From Sporomusa ovata DSM 2662 (GTDB taxonomy: Bacteria; Bacillota; Negativicutes; Sporomusales; Sporomusaceae): a stretch of DNA of 64,000 nucleotides. This document shows positions 51,934 to 60,133 of the stretch, piece after piece. A program made the translations under genes and the position numbers. The notes under the pieces were generated by a model. That model saw nothing but the letters and a program-made list of their open reading frames with translations, had not been told where the DNA came from and did not search any database. The DNA is taken from positions 744,001-808,000 of the forward strand of contig NZ_ASXP01000002.1 in the NCBI RefSeq assembly GCF_000445445.1, in the 5' to 3' direction. Position 1 is the stretch's first letter. Each line of letters opens with the position of its first letter.

Positions 51934-52515
51934 ATGATTAAAGAAGTAATAGTAGTTGAGGGCAAGCAGGACATTGCTGCCGTTAAGCGGGCAGTGGATG
52001 CGGAATGTATTGCTACAGATGGGTTTAACCTATTGCCGCGCACCATAAGCCGGATTGAGGATGCCTATAAACGGCGGGGGATAATTATTCTGACTGATCC
52101 GGACAGTGCGGGTGAGCGTATTCGTAAATACTTAGCCCGGCGCTTTGCCGAAGCTAAGCATGCGTTTGTACCAAGAGAACAAGCCTATGCGAATGACGAT
52201 ATTGGCATTGAACAGGCCTCGCCGGAGGCCATTCGCGATGCGCTTAGTAAAGTGCGGCTGCATGAGTGGCAGCCATCAAGTGAATTTAGCTGGCAGGATA
52301 TTATAATAAACAGATTGACAGGTGTGCCGGACGCCACTTTCCGTCGGGCGGCGGTTGGTGAAAGTCTGGGTATCGGCTATGCTAATGCTAAGGGTTTTTT
52401 TTATCGGCTCAATCATTATGGCGTTACCCGGGCCGAGTTTACCGGGGCGTTAAATAAGTTGGATAATGCTGCTAATCTAAGCAGCGGTGTGGAGGAACCA
52501 AACTATGGCGATTAA
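51934..52515 (+). CDS. rnmV: Ribonuclease M5
   Basis: 193 residues from the ATG at 51934 (GGAGAG upstream). TOPRIM domain with VVEGKQD near the start and LTDPDSAGERIR, then the small C-terminal domain. It matures the 5S rRNA precursor. Ends inside the rsmA start region (11-base overlap). Confidence 0.93.
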   Translation: MIKEVIVVEGKQDIAAVKRAVDAECIATDGFNLLPRTISRIEDAYKRRGIIILTDPDSAGERIRKYLARRFAEAKHAFVPREQAYANDDIGIEQASPEAIRDALSKVRLHEWQPSSEFSWQDIIINRLTGVPDATFRRAAVGESLGIGYANAKGFFYRLNHYGVTRAEFTGALNKLDNAANLSSGVEEPNYGD

Positions 52516-53368
52516 GCCGTGTATTGCACAAAAAGAGGTAACTTTACATATATTAAAAACCTTTGGTATTCATATGAGCAAGAAATTAGGGCAAAATTTC
52601 CTGATTGACAACAATGTTGTGGCAGGAATTGTGTCGGCTGCTAACGTTTGTGAAGGTGAACCTGTACTTGAGATTGGACCGGGGATTGGCACGTTGACCC
52701 AGGCACTAGCCGAAGCGGGGGCCGAGGTTACTGCAGTTGAGCTTGACCGTCGCCTGCTGGAGATCCTTGGTAGGACGCTGGAAGGGTATAATAATGTCAG
52801 GGTTATTCATGGTGATATTTTAAAAATTGACATTTCCCGGGAAATAAACAAAGAAAAATACAAAGTTGTCGCTAATTTACCCTACTATATTACGACTCCT
52901 ATTATCATGAAATTTCTGGAAGAAAGGCAGCCTGTCGAACTGCTTGTTACTATGGTACAAAAAGAAGTGGCTCAGCGTATGGTGGCCAAGCCTGGCGGCA
53001 AAGATTATGGGTCACTATCAGTAGCTGTTCAGTATTATACAGAGCCGGAAATCATGTTTATTGTGCCGCCGCAGGCTTTTATTCCGAAACCTGCTGTAGA
53101 ATCGGCGGTTATCCGTTGCACTGTGCGTACGGTGCCGCCGGTTGAGCTTGTTAGTGAAAAAATGTTTTTCCGGGTTGTTAAGGCCGCTTTTGCTCAGCGG
53201 CGGAAAACCTTGGCTAATGGCCTTAAGTCGGCTGGCCTTAGTAAAGAAGAGCTGGAGCAAGTATTGACGCAGGCCCAAATAGATGGCGGGCGTCGTGGCG
53301 AGCAATTATCGCTGGCCGAGTTTGCCGCTATTGCTAACGCCTGGTCAAAAATAGTAAGTGATAGCTAA
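52505..53368 (+). CDS. rsmA: 16S rRNA dimethyladenosine transferase
   Basis: 287 residues from the ATG at 52505 (GGAGG, spacing 7). KKLGQNFLIDNNV, LEIGPGIGTLTQALA, NLPYYITTPI and PKPAVESAV identify KsgA/RsmA, which dimethylates two adjacent adenines near the 3' end of 16S rRNA. Confidence 0.96.
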   Translation: MAIKPCIAQKEVTLHILKTFGIHMSKKLGQNFLIDNNVVAGIVSAANVCEGEPVLEIGPGIGTLTQALAEAGAEVTAVELDRRLLEILGRTLEGYNNVRVIHGDILKIDISREINKEKYKVVANLPYYITTPIIMKFLEERQPVELLVTMVQKEVAQRMVAKPGGKDYGSLSVAVQYYTEPEIMFIVPPQAFIPKPAVESAVIRCTVRTVPPVELVSEKMFFRVVKAAFAQRRKTLANGLKSAGLSKEELEQVLTQAQIDGGRRGEQLSLAEFAAIANAWSKIVSDS

Positions 53369-53385
53369 GTGGAATTAAAAAACCT

Positions 53386-53419
53386 CAAAGCCCTGCTCAT
53401 TTTGAGCAGGGCTTTTCGT
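53386..53419. terminator. Bidirectional terminator between rsmA and the glycosyltransferase
   Basis: AAAGCCCTGCTC/GAGCAGGGCTTT with T-runs on both sides. It overlaps the last codons of the convergent glycosyltransferase gene. Confidence 0.88.
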
Positions 53420-54197
53420 TAAGAAACATATCTAACAAATCTAAGCGACGGTCAATATGATAACCCAGGTAGGTTTTGTTCTGCCACTGACGATTGCGAC
53501 TTTGGCTATGGAAGGCAGCAATGGCTTCCAGGCAATCGCCGACAATGGTATCAATGATTTTGTTGGTATGAATTTGATTTTTCACAGAGGAGCCTAGGCG
53601 GTAGTGGGGAATGGTAGTAGCTACATCAATTTTCAACTTGTGCCTGCGCGCAAGCGCCATGGTAACAGGGGGAATAGCCAGCTCACGCAAGGGCACTGTT
53701 TCCAGGAGGCGGCGGGAGACGGCGTGGGGGCCATGGGCCGGGCTGGCTAAATTAATTTTTTTATCAAGCCCCAACTCTTTATTAAGATTGAGACGCCATT
53801 GAAAAGTAGGGTTATAGCGTTCGATATGGCGTGGTGGAGAAGGATAACAATTGGTTAAGGCCATATCCAGGTGTTTCAACAATACGCCATCAATCAGCTC
53901 CATCAAATTCTCATTAAAAGTACCTACCATGTCGCCATCAACAAAAGCGACAACGTCGCTGCCCAGTGCTAAAGCCACTTTAGCGCCAATGGCGCGGGGC
54001 GTGTCAATGCCTAAACATTCATGGAAATAGATAATTTGGAGTTTTGGAAGACGCATTTGCAAAACTTCGCGCATTGTACTGTCTTTGGAACCATTGGACA
54101 CTAAGATAATGTGGTCAATCGGTAATGTTCCCAGATTTTGCAATACAGTGCTAATGCGCCCTCCCTCATTTTTGGCCGGAACGACCACGCAAATCAC
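53397..54197 (-). CDS. Glycosyltransferase family 2
   Basis: About 266 residues. ICVVVPAKNEGGRISTVLQNL at the start, DVVAFVDGDMVG with the metal-binding DxD-like motif, and a GT-A fold core. I chose GTG at 54197 because a near-perfect AGGTGAT ribosome site precedes it; the ATG at 54203 lies inside that site. The acceptor is unknown. Convergent with rsmA. Confidence 0.8.
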   Translation of the reverse strand: MICVVVPAKNEGGRISTVLQNLGTLPIDHIILVSNGSKDSTMREVLQMRLPKLQIIYFHECLGIDTPRAIGAKVALALGSDVVAFVDGDMVGTFNENLMELIDGVLLKHLDMALTNCYPSPPRHIERYNPTFQWRLNLNKELGLDKKINLASPAHGPHAVSRRLLETVPLRELAIPPVTMALARRHKLKIDVATTIPHYRLGSSVKNQIHTNKIIDTIVGDCLEAIAAFHSQSRNRQWQNKTYLGYHIDRRLDLLDMFLNEKPCSK

Positions 54198-54382
54198 GTC
54201 CATCACCTCGGAGTAAGGATGCGTGTAGAAATGTATGCTGAAAGCAGCCTTATGAGGGCTCGCTATAGTATATAGCGGAGAGAGGGCATTTGCCACCAGG
54301 TGCAGCCAGTAATTTTGTGGCACTTTAACCAGGCGCTACATAGGATGTAATAGTTATAGCACTGGTTAAGGGGGGGATTAAG

Positions 54383-55258
54383 GTGGACATTCAAGTAGGC
54401 GACCTGGTTATTAGAAAATCTCATGGCGGCGATATTGTTTTTAAGGTAACTGACATATTTGTTGATGATACCCAGCAAACACACTGCGTGCTAAAGGGAC
54501 TACATTTACGGCTAATGGCTGATTCGCCTATCGATGATTTAGAGCCGATTGAAGCAGAACATTTACGCAATGAAATTGTTCGCATGGAAAATATGCATAA
54601 CAATACTCTGCGGCAGGTCCTGGTACGCCGCAGCCGCGAACGGGAACAAATTGAATTAAGGCGGTCTGAGGCCACCAAAAAATTCACTTTTTTTGATTTG
54701 CCTGGCCGGGTATTGCATCTTGACGGTGATGAAGAATACCTTAAAATGTGCCTGAAAACCTACAATCAACTTAATCTTCAGGCAGTGGGCCGTTGGGTGG
54801 AAGAAAGTAAACAGGCGGACGTTATTATCAATTTATTAGAAGAAATCCGGCCGGATATTCTGGTGTTTACAGGTCATGATGCCTTAATTGGCAATGGTAA
54901 AAAGGATATCAATGATATCAATAACTACCGCAACTCGAAACACTTTGTGGCAGCTGTAAAAAAAGCCCGCCTGGTTGAGCCTTCCCGCGATGAATTGGTT
55001 ATATTTGCCGGGGCTTGCCAATCACATTTTGAAGCTATTTTATCCGCGGGCGCCAACTTCGCCAGCTCACCTAACCGCATTTTTATTCATGCGTATGACC
55101 CGGTCTTTATTGCGGAAAAGGTAGCTTTTACACCGATAAACCGGATCGTTGATGTAAGTGATGCTATTACGGCCTCAGTAACCGGAGTTGATGGCGTAGG
55201 AGGTCTGGAGACCAGAGGAAAATTCCGGTTAGGTATGCCGAAAACGCCAATTAAATAA
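54383..55258 (+). CDS. yabG: Sporulation-specific protease YabG
   Basis: 291 residues, typical of YabG: IQVGDLVIRKSHGGDI at the start, VFTGHDAL (near residue 174) and FAGACQSHFEAIL with the Cys/His residues thought to be catalytic. YabG processes spore-coat and cortex proteins. GTG start with a G-rich upstream. Its presence fixes the organism as a spore former. Confidence 0.93.
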   Translation: MDIQVGDLVIRKSHGGDIVFKVTDIFVDDTQQTHCVLKGLHLRLMADSPIDDLEPIEAEHLRNEIVRMENMHNNTLRQVLVRRSREREQIELRRSEATKKFTFFDLPGRVLHLDGDEEYLKMCLKTYNQLNLQAVGRWVEESKQADVIINLLEEIRPDILVFTGHDALIGNGKKDINDINNYRNSKHFVAAVKKARLVEPSRDELVIFAGACQSHFEAILSAGANFASSPNRIFIHAYDPVFIAEKVAFTPINRIVDVSDAITASVTGVDGVGGLETRGKFRLGMPKTPIK

Positions 55259-55331
55259 CATATAGACCTATAGTAATAAAGGAAAAGATACTATTTTGAC
55301 GAACCTATTATCTTGTTGAAATACTAAATGT

Positions 55332-57086
55332 ATGTGGGGGTCTAAGGTGGTAGTAACAGGAGAGCCGCAAGGCACTAGGAATGCCCGTAAGGCTGGCGGT
55401 GTTTTTTATACGCCAGTACATATTGTGAAATATATTCTGGCATGCACGCTGGCGCATCATGATATAGTGGCCAATCCGGTACCGCAAGTTCTTGATCCAG
55501 CTTGTGGGTCAGGCAACTTTTTGGTGGCGGCTTATGATTTGCTGTTAGCTAAGTTTGCTGAGAACCTGCCTGTATTGCAAGCCAGGTATGCAAAGCAGCG
55601 CTACCTGATCCAAACAGCCATGACTGAATATTATCTTGATGGCAGATCCTACTGGCGAAGCGAGAACTTGCATTACCACATTGTCCACTATTGTTTATAT
55701 GGAGCTGATATGGATGAAGCTGCAGTAAATCAGGCGCAAATGCGCCTGGCGGAAAAGCAGGCAGCAGTGTCACTGGATTCGGATAGTATGAATTTGGTTA
55801 GCTGTGACAGTCTAATCAAATGGGAAGATAAGCTGATCGAGGTGGACGGTTATACCGACAATGACCGTTTGCGGTTAGGCGATTTCTGGACGCGAAGATA
55901 TGATTATGTTATTGGTAATCCACCCTATATCAGTTTTGGATTAAACCGGGTAGGTAAAGTGACTGCCGGGCAGGCGCAGTATTTGCGGATGAACTATCCT
56001 CATTCGGCGCAGTATAAACTTAGCTATTATGCATTGTTTTTGGAACGTGGCATTTTGGCGCTAAAGCCGGGGGGCTATCTCGGCTATATTACGCCTGACA
56101 GCTACTTGCTAGGGCGCTACTATTCCAAAATTCGTGAATTTATTCTAGATAATTGTAGGGTACAAGAACTGGCATTGGTGAGTTCAAAGGTGTTTGGCGG
56201 CGTGGTAGTGGGAATCCCGGCTATTACTATTTTGCAAAAAGAAAGCAGTGAGGAAGCCAAATCAACGGCCGTAGTAACGGTCAGGAAAATTGATGAAGAG
56301 ATCGTACCTACTTCCTATCAATATCCGCAGGCGTATTTTTCTGAACAGGCGTATAAACGGTTTCGGCTGTTTTTTCTGGCAAGGGATAAAGCTATTGTTG
56401 ATAAGCTTGATCAAGCCCCCTGCCGGTTTGGTGATATAACAAAAATCAGGACAGGCATGCGCTCACTTACTGTGCAGGCAGATATAAAAAGTAAGAGGAG
56501 ACAGGGCGACACCTGGCATCCGGGGCTGGTATCCTCAGCACAGGTATTACCTTTTGGGATTTCCTATCAGGGTGACTGGCTGGACGTTAATCCGGACAAA
56601 CTAAATAAGGGCGGTTGGGATAGGGCGGTCATGGCCGGACCCAAGATTTTCCTCAGACAGACAGGCGATAGTCTAATCGCTGCTGTAGACAAATCGGGGT
56701 ACTACCATCTAAATAATATTCATTCGCTGGTGGTAGATAAAGGTGAACTTAGTTTAGAATATTTGGTGGCTATTCTTAATTCCCGTTTAATGAATTTTTA
56801 TTACCAGACTGTTACTTTGGAAAAAGGGCGATCTATGGCGCAAGTGGACATTGAAATGGTGGAAAAACTGCCACTAATTATTGACAAGCAGCGTGCTGGT
56901 TCGTTGGCTCAGTTAGCAAGACAGTTGGCCGGGCAGGGTGGCTGTGGAATTGAAGATAATGGTATCTATAATGAACTGAATAAAGTAGTTTATGAGATAT
57001 ATGGGTTATCTGTAAGCGATAGCCTGTATATTGAGCAGAGCATTAGCAAGGGTGAGCAGGCAAAGATGCGAAAAAAGCGCCAGTGA
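55332..57086 (+). CDS. Orphan N6-adenine DNA methyltransferase (Eco57I/TaqI-like)
   Basis: 584 residues. AGGVFYTP at 22-28, SAM-binding DPACGSGNFL at 55-64 and catalytic NPPY at 196-199, then a target-recognition region. No restriction nuclease motif or nuclease gene is visible beside it. The size and solitary setting next to a spore gene resemble the conserved clostridial orphan methylase CamA; this is a resemblance in layout only. The start is uncertain: ATG 55332 has no good ribosome site, while GTG 55347 has GGGGG upstream. Confidence 0.85.
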   Translation: MWGSKVVVTGEPQGTRNARKAGGVFYTPVHIVKYILACTLAHHDIVANPVPQVLDPACGSGNFLVAAYDLLLAKFAENLPVLQARYAKQRYLIQTAMTEYYLDGRSYWRSENLHYHIVHYCLYGADMDEAAVNQAQMRLAEKQAAVSLDSDSMNLVSCDSLIKWEDKLIEVDGYTDNDRLRLGDFWTRRYDYVIGNPPYISFGLNRVGKVTAGQAQYLRMNYPHSAQYKLSYYALFLERGILALKPGGYLGYITPDSYLLGRYYSKIREFILDNCRVQELALVSSKVFGGVVVGIPAITILQKESSEEAKSTAVVTVRKIDEEIVPTSYQYPQAYFSEQAYKRFRLFFLARDKAIVDKLDQAPCRFGDITKIRTGMRSLTVQADIKSKRRQGDTWHPGLVSSAQVLPFGISYQGDWLDVNPDKLNKGGWDRAVMAGPKIFLRQTGDSLIAAVDKSGYYHLNNIHSLVVDKGELSLEYLVAILNSRLMNFYYQTVTLEKGRSMAQVDIEMVEKLPLIIDKQRAGSLAQLARQLAGQGGCGIEDNGIYNELNKVVYEIYGLSVSDSLYIEQSISKGEQAKMRKKRQ

Positions 57087-57274
57087 AAGGAGGTTTGGGT
57101 GTGTCCTCCTTCACCATACATAAATTGCTAGCATTTAGGGACAGGAATTAAAGAAAATGAGTCGAATATTTACATAACATCAAACTGATTAAAGTTTGAA
57201 ACCGATTAAATGTCAATAAAAAATGACACAATATCATTAAAAACAGACACTAGAAGGTTGGTTATGTAAAGTTT

Positions 57275-58006
57275 ATGAAGGTTAAAAAATGGGTAACTAA
57301 AACGATTTTCGGGTTGGTGATAATGTCGATACTTACTACCTCATTTGGTGGTGCATGGGTGACAACTGCTTATGCGGCAGAGGTAGGAGAAGAAGAATCT
57401 GTTCAAAATGGGGACGACAAGGCTGTTATTACCGGTTTAGTAGCGCTTGGTTTACTGGCGATGGTTGCTAGTGGGAAAAAGAGTGGCAGTAGTGATTCAG
57501 CAACGCCAGCAACGCCAGCAATGCCAACTACGCCAACTACGCCAACTACGCCAACTACGCCAACTACTCCGGGTACATCTACTTCAGGCTCAACATCTCA
57601 ACCGGCAACAACTACCTCAGGGATTACCGCTGATGAAGCCAAAGCGTTTCAACTATTGAACGCAGACAGGGCAGCTAATGGCTTGCCTGCTCTCAAACTC
57701 AACATGAGTTTGGTTCGTTTAGCGGAAAACTATGGACAGGATATGATTAATCGCAACTATTTTTCACACTACAATCCGGAAGGACTATCTCCTTTCGACC
57801 GTATGCGGCAAGCGGGTATTAGTTATAGTGCGGCCGGTGAAAATCTGGCCATTAACAGCAGTGTGACGGCAGCTGAAAAAGCCTTTATGAACAGCTCCGG
57901 TCATCGTGCCAATATTTTGAATTCTAACTATACGGAGGTAGGTATTGGCGTTCGTACTAACGCTGCAGGGTCTGTGTATGTAGTGCAAGAGTTTATCAAA
58001 AAATAG
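57275..58006 (+). CDS. Secreted CAP/SCP-domain protein
   Basis: 243 residues with a signal peptide (residues 1-35), a membrane-like helix near 50-65, a Thr/Pro repeat linker, then a CAP domain (about 120-243): LNADRAANGLPALKLN, SHYNPEG, AGENLAINS and HRANILNSNYTEVGIGV. It belongs to the YkwD type often linked to spores or cell wall. Substrate unknown. ATG with a weak ribosome site. Confidence 0.88.
   Translation: MKVKKWVTKTIFGLVIMSILTTSFGGAWVTTAYAAEVGEEESVQNGDDKAVITGLVALGLLAMVASGKKSGSSDSATPATPAMPTTPTTPTTPTTPTTPGTSTSGSTSQPATTTSGITADEAKAFQLLNADRAANGLPALKLNMSLVRLAENYGQDMINRNYFSHYNPEGLSPFDRMRQAGISYSAAGENLAINSSVTAAEKAFMNSSGHRANILNSNYTEVGIGVRTNAAGSVYVVQEFIKK
57499..57570 (+). repeat. Short in-gene tandem repeat (CCAACTACG unit)
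   Basis: Five to six copies of a 9-base unit encoding Thr-Pro-Thr, preceded by variant AACGCCAGC units. It codes the flexible linker of the CAP protein and may vary in copy number between strains. Confidence 0.9.
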
Positions 58007-58016
58007 GAACAGTTTT

Positions 58017-58067
58017 ATTGGAATAGTAAAATCCGCGCCATTTGGCGCGGATTTACTATTCCAATTA
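58017..58067. terminator. Bidirectional terminator
   Basis: Long stem (ATTGGAATAGTAAA..TCCGCGCC with its complement, one bulged A) between convergent genes, about 23 bp. Confidence 0.85.
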
Positions 58068-58340
58068 CATACACTTCGGGCAGCTGCCACGATGCTCGTG
58101 GTAATCGAATTCACAACCGCAATAAGGACATACTTTATACAAACGATAGGTGCACATTTTATAAAGCTTATAGTAACATTTAAAGGTTTTGACACATTCT
58201 TTGGTAGGCTGACATTTCATTTTGGGAGTGCAGCAAGACATATCCATATCGTGGCAGTCATCATTCATGTCATATTTGTCATTACATTTGTCGTAGTCAT
58301 CATCACACTTCCAGTAGGGATATTTTTTGTAAGCCTTCAT
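58065..58340 (-). CDS. Cysteine-rich small protein of unknown function
   Basis: 91 residues from the ATG at 58340 (AAGGAGG upstream). An acidic Asp/Cys-rich N-terminal half (KCDDDYDKC, DDCHDMDMSCC) and a C-terminal zinc-ribbon-like VCPYCGCEF...CPKCM. About 14 Cys in total. It may be a spore-coat-like or metal-binding protein; no family recognised. The leader contains the palindrome CCCCTAGGGG. Confidence 0.65.
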   Translation of the reverse strand: MKAYKKYPYWKCDDDYDKCNDKYDMNDDCHDMDMSCCTPKMKCQPTKECVKTFKCYYKLYKMCTYRLYKVCPYCGCEFDYHEHRGSCPKCM

Positions 58341-58852
58341 TAACTGTATTACCTCCTTATTATTTTGATGACATACTTTCTCCCCTAGGGGGAAGAGCAT
58401 CTGATATATACTATGAACAACATGGAGAAAATGTTATGTTGTTTTCCGGGAGAGAGTTTTTATATCAGCAGTAGAAAAGTTTACAGGCGCAGGCAGGTTG
58501 TGTAAGGTCAAAGTATAATGAGCTATATATAGTAAAGAAAAGAAGCTGAAATCTTTATAAAACCAAGAATTTCAGCCTCTTTAAAAAGAATAGTTAAGTA
58601 AAGTTGTTTTTTTATATTAACGGAAGATGTATGGATCAAGCTTATGGAGGAAGGCCCCATACATCTTCCGTGATTTTTTTACTACACATTTTAGGTATCA
58701 GTATAACCAAATAATTTTAGAATTCCTTTAGAAAATAATGTAAGACATAATTGGTTACAGACAAATATATTTTAAATAATTACATGCGATATAAAAAAAT
58801 ATATAATATAATCGATTTTGACAATTTTTAGCGGCTATAGGAGGGATATACT
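58341..58852. other. 512-base intergenic region with two hairpins
   Basis: AT-rich, with no open frame that has a ribosome site. Contains the leader of the Cys-rich gene, a hairpin at 58538-58582 (AAGAAGCTGAAAT with ATTTCAGCCTCTT) and a second at 58621-58680. Nothing else recognised. Confidence 0.6.
58621..58680 (+). terminator. Strong hairpin with T-run, possible small-RNA end
   Basis: CGGAAGATGTATGG/CCATACATCTTCCG, 14-bp perfect stem, 22-base loop containing GGAGGAAGG, then TGATTTTTTT. No gene lies upstream on the plus strand, so it either ends an unannotated transcript or is a leader attenuator of the 58853 gene. Confidence 0.5.
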
Positions 58853-59239
58853 TTGGCAGCACAGGTGATTTTGTTTCCTGCTAAATCTGAACCCAACTTA
58901 ACGGAAATAGAGAAGCTCATTCGGGAATGGCTGTTCAATGTGTCGGAAGATCAGGATTTCATTGAGACTGTGGCTTCGCGGATGATAAGTTTTATCAATA
59001 ATTATACCAATAAATGGTTTGAGCCTACGTTCAACTTAGTTGTACCATCAACGTTAACCCTGGAAGAAAGGAAAGGACTTTGGGTTTCCATTGAAGCAGG
59101 TGTTGATGAAACCGCCAAAGAGGTACAAGAGATGATTAATAAGATAATTGTAGAACGATTTTTCCTTGAGATAGAAATATATGAAAGTAAGGAAAAAGGA
59201 AAAATGGGAAAAAAAGAATTATTGTGCCCTAAGTGGTAA
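58853..59239 (+). CDS. Hypothetical protein, 128 aa
   Basis: Unrecognised. Starts with TTG after a clear GGAGGG. Predicted soluble and helical, with two acidic amphipathic segments (LTEIEKLIREWL, DETAKEVQEMINKIIVERFF) and a basic C-terminal tail ending CPKW. No signal peptide. Followed by a strong terminator, so it is likely a real single gene. Confidence 0.6.
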   Translation: MAAQVILFPAKSEPNLTEIEKLIREWLFNVSEDQDFIETVASRMISFINNYTNKWFEPTFNLVVPSTLTLEERKGLWVSIEAGVDETAKEVQEMINKIIVERFFLEIEIYESKEKGKMGKKELLCPKW

Positions 59240-59260
59240 ACGAAACAAGCATAAGGCAGG

Positions 59261-59298
59261 AAAAAGCATCTGTAGTTATTGACTACAGATGCTTTTTT
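59261..59298 (+). terminator. Terminator after the 128-aa gene
   Basis: AAAAAGCATCTGTAGT/ACTACAGATGCTTTTT, near-perfect 15-16-bp stem with T-run. Confidence 0.92.
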
Positions 59299-59447
59299 GT
59301 CGTTACACAGTGGAATTTTCGGGGTATGTTTTCCGGACATTAGTCATAGTTATAGCTTAGAGATTTGCCTGCAGTAATACATTTTTTGTCACATAAAAAT
59401 TAGTGCAGGCATATATATAATTAGAATATACAAAGGGGGGAATCTGC

Positions 59448-60098
59448 ATGAACGATAGAGCCTATAAAGAGTGTACTCTTGGCATTGAAACCGGAACTAT
59501 TATCGTACGTCAAATAGTGGGAGAAAAGGAAAAACAAAAAGCACTGGATATTCACGTAGTTGTTCCGGAAAGAAAACCTTCCATTGAGCAAATTGTTGAT
59601 GTATTTGTTAAAGAAGTAGAAGTAAATAGTGTTGACGTAATTACCGATAAAGTTATCGTTCGGGGTGAGTTCGAGATTAAAGCCATTTATGTAGCCGCTC
59701 TGCCTGAGCAGCCTGTTCATGCTGTAGAAGTTAAGCATTATCGGTGGACTCTTGATATTGATATTCCTGGTGCACGCCGGGGGATGGATGCTGAGGCTAG
59801 CGTTGTTGTTGAGTTTGTGGATTATGATGTTGAAGACCATCATCGTGCTTATAAATACAAAAATTTTGAGCCTATTGAGTGTGATGACGACGAGGACGAC
59901 GAGGATGATGACCATAACCATGACAATGACTGTCACGACCATGATCACGACCATGATTGTGACCACCATGGACATCATCACCACCGCAACTGCCGGGAAT
60001 TTGACGTATCAGTTATTTTAAAAGTCACCGCCAAAGTTATGACTGACAGGGAGGTTACTATTGGAACTGGAACGTTGCCAACTACACCTAAAGGTTAG
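59448..60098 (+). CDS. DUF3794 (SPOCS) protein with Asp/His-rich insert
   Basis: 216 residues. A single SPOCS/DUF3794 domain: VVVPERKPSIEQIVDVFVKEVEVN, DKVIVRGEFEIKAIYVA and PVHAVEV. The domain is split by an insert at residues ~146-180 made almost wholly of Asp and His with a few Cys, and then resumes with FDVSVILKVTAKV. SPOCS proteins such as SipL take part in spore-coat assembly. The insert looks like a metal-binding loop. GGGGGG ribosome site; the leader carries an 8-bp TGCCTGCA/TGCAGGCA repeat at 59366-59411. Confidence 0.87.
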   Translation: MNDRAYKECTLGIETGTIIVRQIVGEKEKQKALDIHVVVPERKPSIEQIVDVFVKEVEVNSVDVITDKVIVRGEFEIKAIYVAALPEQPVHAVEVKHYRWTLDIDIPGARRGMDAEASVVVEFVDYDVEDHHRAYKYKNFEPIECDDDEDDEDDDHNHDNDCHDHDHDHDCDHHGHHHHRNCREFDVSVILKVTAKVMTDREVTIGTGTLPTTPKG

Positions 60099-60133
60099 GT
60101 TTTTTTAGGTATTAACGGAGAGGGGGGAAAACC

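Noticed and set aside
55332..57086. Type IIG restriction-modification enzyme
   Set aside because: At 584 residues there is no N-terminal nuclease domain before the FYTP motif and no partner nuclease gene nearby.
57499..57570. CRISPR-like repeat array
   Set aside because: The 9-base units are contiguous with no spacers and are in-frame codons for a Thr/Pro linker.
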